NCBI GenBank assembly: GCA_958295665.1 | Contig: OY282559.1 | Span: 259,228,245-259,292,244, forward strand | Length of the DNA stretch: 64,000 bases | Direction of reading: 5' to 3' | Source: Tipula vernalis | Taxonomy: Eukaryota; Arthropoda; Insecta; Diptera; Tipulidae | Shown: piece after piece, positions 57,061-64,000 of the stretch | Layout: each line of letters begins with the position of its first letter | Position numbering within the stretch: position 1 is the first letter of the stretch | Position numbers and translations under genes: made by a program | The notes under the pieces: generated by a model | The model's database searches: none | What the model was told of the DNA's origin: nothing | The model's input: the letters and a program-made list of their open reading frames with translations, nothing else

Positions 57061-59260
57061 CCAAGGTACTTGTGATCGGTATCTTGGCTATATTAGCTAA
57101 TCGCAATTGCTCTATACATTTAATTTATACATTTGTTACTTGTAATTTCGCCAGTTGCTGATTTGAAAAGTAGAAAATGCAAAACATGTCGGAAATAAAA
57201 TAAAACCTGAAACGATATTGTAATAATGACAGCCTTTCTATTAGATTTCTAACATAATGTTGAATTTAAGTTGGTACACTTGCTAACCTGGTTTTTTTCT
57301 TTTAACTAATTGCCAATGAAGTAATAATCTAATGAAATTATTTTTTCACCTAGCGCACTTCGGCAACGCCTGTTAATGATTGTAAGCGAATTTTTTTCAC
57401 TTGGTCGTTTATTTGGTTCTTAAACTCACTCAACGAATGAAAAAAATCTTTAAACAGAATACAAGCACTTTAAAGGGTCGGCTTGAGGCCTCGTTCTTTT
57501 AAGTGTCTCAAAACTAAATAAAACACACAAACAATTTACTTTATGTTACGTTTTTTACGCAATTTTTACGTGCAAGAAACTAACTTTTTGACATCATCAT
57601 TCTGACTATCTAGAAAATGTCAAAAAAACGAAAAAAATTTGATCGGTAATAAAAATGCGAATATGTATTATCAATAAACAATATTAAGTATGGTACGAGT
57701 GGTTTAAATAAAATACCGCCAAAATAGCAGGCAAGGCTAATTTCAATTTATTTCCCGCGATTTATTATTGGTGTATTTTATACCCAGCAGAAAGGTTCAA
57801 AATGTTTTATGGAGTCTTTGATAGTTTTCGAATTTTGTTTTAAACTATTTCAGCTACACCTCAAAAAAGCCCTTGCTTTGATTTTTCTGCCGTATTATTC
57901 TTATGTACCAACCCCAGATAAGCGGTTGAGTTGAAAATTATTGACCGTTCGATACCGATTCGCATTGTAGACCAACCTGACAACAGTCCTGCCATTGCTC
58001 GAATAATTTTTCCAGCCTACAATCAAAAACACGAAATAATCTGTTAAGAAAGTAGGAACAAGTTTCTTTCAAACAGTTTTTATTCAGCAGTCTATTAGAT
58101 AATATTTTTTGACCAGCAATTAATTACGTAAGTTCGCTACCAAAATGGAATTGACTGTAGATGATTTTAATAACTGGGGCCGGATTTAAGTGGGCCAGTC
58201 CTAGGGCTTGTCGTCTGAATTTCTCGAAAAATTAGGGGCGGCAAAAAAAATTTCGAACAACCTATACTCTCCGAACAAATTATCAAAATTAAATAGGGAC
58301 AATGCCAGAAGACTTCGAACGTCATTTGTAAGGCAGCCTCCGCGAAATAAGGTCACAAAAAACTCTCTATAACTCCATTTTTGTGTAATAAACTCGGAAA
58401 CATACAATGTTCTGGTAACTTAAATTATCACGCTCGGATGAAATTCGGGATAAATGAAAATTTAATATTGAATAAAAAAGAATAAACCGCAGAATAAGCC
58501 GCCGAACATCAGAATCCGAATGTCTAGGTTTAATTCCAATTTTTTTCGAAAAAAATCTTTACTAGTGTTGTATAATGGATAAAGGCAGAGGAATTTGATA
58601 TTTTATTTCCAAATATTGGTATAGCATAAGATTTTGTACATAAATCTGCGAGTTTTGTGTAACTTCTTACTTGAGAAATTCCAGAGTAAAAATTAAATAC
58701 CGCGCCTGTGCTATCTATCCAGCCTATTTAAGAGTGTATGCACTGCGTAAAGGTAAGGTGTGCAGCCTGGTTGAACCATAAATCCTGGAAATAATTTCAT
58801 ACGATGATATCATTGAGATGTTTGCTGAACAAAATGCAAGACGTACATTAATCTCTAATAATTAACAATTTATAAACTGTGTCATAATTTTACTGGTAGG
58901 TAGGTACTTTCCTTACATTTTATGTTGAGAGTATCAAGGATACCAGGTTTGGTTTTATTTTTGATTGTTTTCGCATTCTATAACTTTCCAGTCGTCAATT
59001 CTGCGAACCCATGTAAGAAAGTAAAGTGAAAAGTTAGCTACTTTCTAAGAGATGGAGTTGTCATCTCAAAATGATGACGGTTCCGTAATAATTTCATCCA
59101 GAGACGAACTCCAAATTTCAAGCCGATGTGACAATTAGTTTTCATTTGTAAGTTATCGAAAGTAAAGAAGTTTAATATTTTTGCCTAAGTGGTTTACTGA
59201 ATTTCGATGGGGTTGTAGGGTCGACCTGTATAAGTAACTATTAAGTAAGTCACGCCTGAG
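57061..59260. other. No recognisable gene
   Basis: AT-rich sequence. No coding features or clear repeats that I could confirm by eye. Confidence 0.4.
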
Positions 59261-59263
59261 GAA

Positions 59264-59480
59264 ATGGTCAGCAAAATCCAAGATATTGTATTGGCCGTTC
59301 GCCGAGTCGAGGTTAGAGAAACTGTTAAAATGGTAAACATCTCAGACGAACGCGAACGGAATTTCCGAGATGAACTTTTTGCATGAAAAGTCCTCTTTTA
59401 CGATACAATGGACTGGCCCGGAATTACGCTACGATTGCTGCCTGAACATGAAAAAATGGGTAGCTACGCGGTAAATGGTT
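59264..59480 (+). pseudogene. Mariner transposase N-terminal fragment
   Basis: The frame at 59264-59386 reads VSKIQDIVLAVRRVEVRETV then MVNISDERERNFRDELF, matching the second helix-turn-helix of mariner transposases, and ends in a TGA. Short residual homology (ITLRLLPEHEK) follows after a frame change. Both the earlier DNA-binding part and the catalytic core are missing. Confidence 0.65.
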
Positions 59481-59900
59481 CACATCAAACGAGCCCTAAT
59501 TTGCAGAGTTCAACAAGTCGTATTTTTTGGATGGCTTAAAAAAATTGAAATGTCCATCAAAAATTTGCTGATTTTTTGCACTGTAACCTCGTACGCATAG
59601 TTTTTAATTTAATTTTAACTTTTGTTCGCAGGATGAATAAAGATGTGTGGAAGGGCGACAAATTTTCAATTGTCCTAATTTAGGCCCTCTTCTTCTTTAT
59701 TTAGTGCCTGATTTGTTAGTGCCTGTTATGTACTAAATAAGGTGTGAAACAATTGTTCCGTTTAATAGCGCTTAAAACAATTTACGAAACCTACCGCTCT
59801 TTTAATCTGTAGCTGCGTATTCTGAAATATCTGTTTGCAGATATTACAATATCTGCCATAAACTTGTCAACTTTTATAAATTAGAACCACATGTATTGGT

Positions 59901-61157
59901 GTGTGTAACTGGAGCAGAAAAACTTTTGAATTTAAGGTTCAACTTTCTCATGCCGTTAGAACCGAATTTGTGCTAATTAGTAATTGGAAAAAATTAGTGG
60001 GAGTCCAGGAGCCGAGAAAATGGAAAAAGAAATTTCATATTCCGCCTGAAAGACGGTAACAAAAAAACAAAACCTGATTTTCAGCGGAAACCGGAAAAGA
60101 TTAACCAATTAACTTAATATTTTTATTTGGTAAATACAATGAAGAAATTTGTGCTTATCATAAAAATATAAATTTTGAGAATAAATTTCGTTCATCAAAT
60201 TGTAAAAAATGAAAATCAATGCATACCCCGAAATGATACTATACGGAACCATCCAAGACGCATTTCAATAATTTCCAAATTGAACAACAAAAATAATTAA
60301 TTTAAACTATTTCTGACATAAAATGTTTAGAAACCAATAAACATGTTGTGTCATTCAAAATACGTTGTGGTTCAATTTGTGCCAATCGGTTTCGTTTTTC
60401 ATTTGTTACCATCTTTCAGGCGAAATATGAGATTTCTTTTCCCATTTTATCGGCTTTGGGACCTAGCACTAATTTTTTTCAATGAGGACTAATTAGCTCG
60501 GTTCTAACGGTATGAGAAGGTTCAAGCTTAAAAGCGAAAGTTTCCCTGCTGCTGGTTAATCGTAATTTATTGAACAAGCAAGGTGTCTTGGATGATTCAA
60601 AATATGTTGGTAAATTTTCAGTTTTTATTGTTTATCAATGAAAATAATCGATATTTATATTTTTGTGATAAGCACATATTTCTTCAATGTGTTCACAACA
60701 ACACCAACATTTGTATTGGTTTGTGAAACATTTTATGCCGGAATTAGTTTAAATCAAATATTTTTGTTATTCAATTTGGAAATTATTGAACGCAAAATGT
60801 GTCTTGGATAGTTCCGTATAGTCTCATTTAGCGGTATAGATTGATTTTCATTTTCCACAATTTAATGAATGAAAATTGTCAAAATTTATATTCTTGTGAT
60901 AAGCACAAATTCCTTCACTGTATTTACCAACTAAAAATGTTATGTTAATTGGTTAATCTTTTCTAATTTCCACTAAAAATCCAGTTTTCGTTTGTTTTTT
61001 TTATCGCCTTTTAGGCGGAAAATGCAATTTCTTTTTCCATTTTATCGGCTCCTGGACTAGCACTAATTTTTTCCAATCAACACTAATTAGCACAAATTGT
61101 GTTTTAACGGTATGAGGAAAGCATAAATTCGAAAGTTTCCCTGCTTCAGTTACCCAC
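59901..61157. repeat. Three-copy inverted-repeat complex, arms about 400 bp
   Basis: 59901-60300 is matched in reverse complement by about 60745-61157; the outermost ends are gtgtgtaactggagcag and its imperfect complement. Shared blocks include taacggtatgag, cactaatttttt-caatca, ttttatcggctc, and gataagcacaaattycttca. Between the arms (about 60385-60740) is a third, partial copy in the orientation of the right arm. No protein-coding frame is seen, so a non-autonomous foldback or MITE cluster is likely. Confidence 0.75.
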
Positions 61158-62784
61158 TTCATTTATTGTAATTTGCAGATGTTGTGAATGTTTCATTTTT
61201 TTACCTTTTCTTAAGGGTTTTTACAATAAGTGGTGGTAATTTTTTGATTTCAATTTTTTTACTCAAAATATATATAAAAAAAGAGATTTTACGCCAATCG
61301 GCACAGCACTGGAATAAATCGAAAGATATTGGACTGACCAAATAATTGGTGTAAAGTTAAATGTAATCAATATCGACATTAAAAACATCACAGGCAAACG
61401 TGTATTTAAAATGGGAGTTAACCTAGCTTTGCTCTTCCGTGTTTTGCACATTTGCTACTTAGTTTGCTTAGTAACCAAAATAGATTCGATGACAATTGGT
61501 TTAACATGGAAACATGGAATGCAAAGTTTCGCTAGCTAAATCGAAGAATGCTGAGTCAGACAAGACTGAGTCAGATGAGCGAATTTATTTCTCTAATAAA
61601 ATATTTGTTTTAAATTAAACATGTGAATTGAGGACAATGCCAAAATATTCGTTCTCAGCGCGTGAAAAGATCATTTAATATCGGAGTTTTTACCGAGCTT
61701 ACCGCATTGTAATAAATGCGGTCATAAATCTGCTTAGCAAAATGTTTCTGATGTCTTCACAATTGGTATCAAAATGAACGAGTCTATTTATTTTATCATT
61801 GATTCTTAGCCCAAAAATTCAATGCAAATACTGGTGAACAAACTTCATTTTTTCATTATACAGACTTTGATTTTAATAATTGTAATTTTCTGGTTTCAAT
61901 TGTCATTTTCGGTCAAAATTTAGTATCGACATGAATTTAAGAGAAAAATTATTCCTTAATCCAATGATATCACATCATGATTTAATCTAATTTTTATTTG
62001 TTTAAATGTAACGAATTTCAAATAACCGCTTTATTATTTGTTATTCAGAATCTTCTCCTCTATCACCTCTGCAATGTAGCATCGTCAATGCCGGACACTC
62101 TGTTACAATTTTTTTTCTAAAAAGTATAAATTCTCGATGAGCTAGGATTCCCGAAATTAATGAAATAAAATTTCTGGAGAAATGAGATTTAAAAATTTCT
62201 ATAAAACGGTGATTCTTCTATTAGTGGTCCAGTCGTTGAACATTAAACGCCGATTTAATACCGATTGAATTTGAATGGTGTTGTTATTGAGGCTGTAATG
62301 GTTTTTTGAATTCTTACTATGCCAATCCTCTTCATAATATGCACAATTTCTTGAAAACTCTTGCTAAAGATAAATTGTGAAGGAATATCTATGGTTTAAA
62401 AAAATAAAACGGAGGTCGGTCACTAAATTATTTATTTTCATCAGATTTTCAGGGCGCATTACTACCTCACTCTAGTGCTAAAATTTAGTAACATTTTAAT
62501 TTGAATCTTATATCTTACCCTTTACCATCATCTACTATACTTTAGTCAAATTTAAAATTACGGTAGACACTACTAATTTTTGACATTTATTTAAAAAATA
62601 TTCCGCTACACTCACAAGTTTTTATTAAGCTGGCCGACTTGTGTAATCATTTTTTGGCAAATTTTTCCGCCTTGCGAATAATTCGGACTATTTATGTTAT
62701 AGATAATATTTTTAAAAATTTGACTATATCTAAAACTAAATATACCATATGTAATACCAATAGAACAATCAGATATGAGATATA
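61158..62784. other. No gene recognised; isolated copy of a hairpin motif
   Basis: Bases 62571-62600 (tactaatttttgacatttat and onward) match one arm of the hairpin at 63378-63477. Otherwise AT-rich sequence without features. Confidence 0.35.
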
Positions 62785-63345
62785 AATATCTGCAGAAATA
62801 GAAAATTGCCATAAACTCTCTCCCTAAACCACAAACTGAACTATTCACATACACAATTTCCGATTTCTGGATATTTATTGGATATTCACGACACTCCTAC
62901 ACTCACAATTGCTGCGTTCCATTTGACCTGGCAAAGTACTTGGGAGTAGATGGTGAATGGAACGCAGAAAATTAGTTGCGAAAATAAAATTTAATTTAAA
63001 AATATTTACGTGCAACATGGAAAGTTGGAAAATTAATTATTAATTTGAAAACTGATCAGCCATTTCTTTCCGATTAGTTTTACTAAATATTCTGGTAACG
63101 AAGTCGCCATAAATTCAAAAAGCAAACTACTCATAAAATTTAGCAAGAGTAGCTGCGAGCAGTCAGAAGTACTTGTGTGTAGTTTGCCACGTTAAATGGA
63201 ACGCAGCAATTAACACTCATTAACGCAAAATTATAATAATTCGACAACAAACATTTTAGCATGAAAATTGACCACGTCCTAGTTCAAAAATGTATACTCA
63301 TATACGCGAATGGCGAAAATAATTTTCTTTGAAGTGACTACATCA
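62785..63345. repeat. Repeat copy R1, split by a MITE
   Basis: The left part (to about 62910: tgcagaaatagaaa, gaactattcaca, ggatattcacgacactc) and right part (from 63208: taacactcattaacgcaaaatta, gcatgaaaatt, gcgaatggcgaaaataattt) together match copy R2 at 63741-63990, which lacks the MITE. Confidence 0.75.
62911..63207. mobile_element. 297-bp MITE with GCTGCGTTCCATTT ends
   Basis: GCTGCGTTCCATTT at the left and AAATGGAACGCAGC at the right are perfect reverse complements, extending imperfectly to about 22 bases. AATT flanks both ends. Copy R2 shows the empty site. A second inward copy of the end motif (aatggaacgcag, about 62957) lies inside. No open frame. Confidence 0.8.
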
Positions 63346-63377
63346 ATCACAAAATGAATTTATTTGGGTGTGTGCGG

Positions 63378-63477
63378 TTTTTTCAAATAAATGTCAAAAA
63401 ATAGTACTAAAACATATTTATCACAGTTTTCGGGCACTATATGTTTTAGTAGAAATTTTTGACATTTATTTGAAAAA
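63378..63477. repeat. 100-bp hairpin with 38-bp arms
   Basis: 63378-63416 pairs with 63440-63477 in reverse complement with few mismatches (core caaataaatgtcaaaaa and agtactaaaacata), loop about 23 bases. Confidence 0.75.
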
Positions 63478-63740
63478 TGGTCCCATAAATTCAAAATTTT
63501 TATAATGCTGCCGGAATAGTTTGTAATAATTTGTTGATATATTTCCCCGCACATAAGCTGAGGTGAAGGAATAATAAGTGCTGTTGTATTTATATAAATG
63601 TCTACCGTTCATGAAATGTTAAATAAATTCTAGAATCTAGATTCATGATATTAAATTGTTAGGAATTGACGATAAAAGATAAGCTGACTCATTTTTAAAT
63701 ATTACATTGTTAGAGCGGTACTCGGTCATAAGTCAACTAC

Positions 63741-63990
63741 AGATTTGCAGAAATAGAAACCTAATCACCTTTACTTCTTACGAACTATTCACAAACAACA
63801 TTGAACAATTTCTGAATATTTATTGGATGTTCACGACACTCTTACACTCACAATAACACTTATTATCGCAAAATTACGCAATTTAATTCGATAACAAAAA
63901 TTTCAGCATGAAAATTAGACCACATTCTAGTTGAAAAATGCATCCTCATATAAGCGAATGGCGAAAATAATTTTCTTTGAAGTAAAACAC
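63741..63990. repeat. Repeat copy R2, uninterrupted
   Basis: Same orientation and order as R1 without the MITE; reads cactcacaataacac across the insertion site. May continue beyond the window. Confidence 0.75.
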
Positions 63991-64000
63991 TAAGGCGACT

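Overview
This is an AT-rich stretch of an insect nuclear genome made almost entirely of transposable elements, with three probable host genes between them. The mix of families (Ty3/gypsy, copia, a jockey-type LINE, several mariner/Tc1 lineages, a P-element-type transposase with a THAP domain, a Helitron, MITEs) and short introns with insect-like splice signals point to an arthropod. A dipteran is plausible because of the P-type transposase, but I cannot name the species.

Layout. 1-3.8 kb: broken gypsy gag-protease-pol. 3.9-5.4 kb: two complementary remnants of one mariner-like transposase. 5.6-7.65 kb: decayed P-type transposase gene with a 72-bp intron and an upstream nested hairpin. 10.8-11.7 kb: 866-bp foldback element lying directly against a decayed Helitron helicase (11.7-13.5 kb, minus). 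13.7-15.1 kb: degenerate tandem repeats. 15.13-24.0 kb: near-complete gypsy element, minus strand, with 1371-bp LTRs differing at only two positions I could see and a 4-bp AATA target duplication, yet carrying a nonsense codon in integrase. 24.0-25.6 kb: simple-sequence arrays and a palindromic MITE. 26.97-31.35 kb: a solo LTR and a compact LTR element of one family. The compact element has no RT, RNase H or integrase core; it encodes one 815-codon frame joining a SAP domain, coiled coil, Gag, zinc knuckles and protease to the integrase C-terminal tail.

32.2-32.8 kb: single-exon gene of unknown function (minus). 33.0-35.0 kb: copia remnant. 35.1-36.8 kb: CGTACG-rich MITE and two copies of a SINE-like repeat with an AATC-type tail (a third copy lies at 26.4 kb). 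37.8-39.2 kb: large last exon of a glycosyltransferase family 92 gene (minus). 41.0-48.7 kb: nested complex in which a Tc1/mariner-type transposon with long inverted ends has received a 742-bp non-LTR insertion in one arm and a jockey LINE in its body. 51.4-52.0 kb: compact two-exon gene for a small secreted saposin-like protein with a Gly-Gly-His repeat. 54.2-57.1 kb: mariner and copia remnants. 59.2-64 kb: mariner remnant, a three-copy inverted-repeat complex, and a duplicated repeat one copy of which is split by a 297-bp MITE.

The host genes do not form an operon or visible pathway; they are islands between repeats. The features most worth following are the RT-less SAP-Gag-protease-integrase-tail element, the saposin-like GGH gene, the nested transposon at 41-48.7 kb, and the near-identical-LTR but disabled gypsy element.
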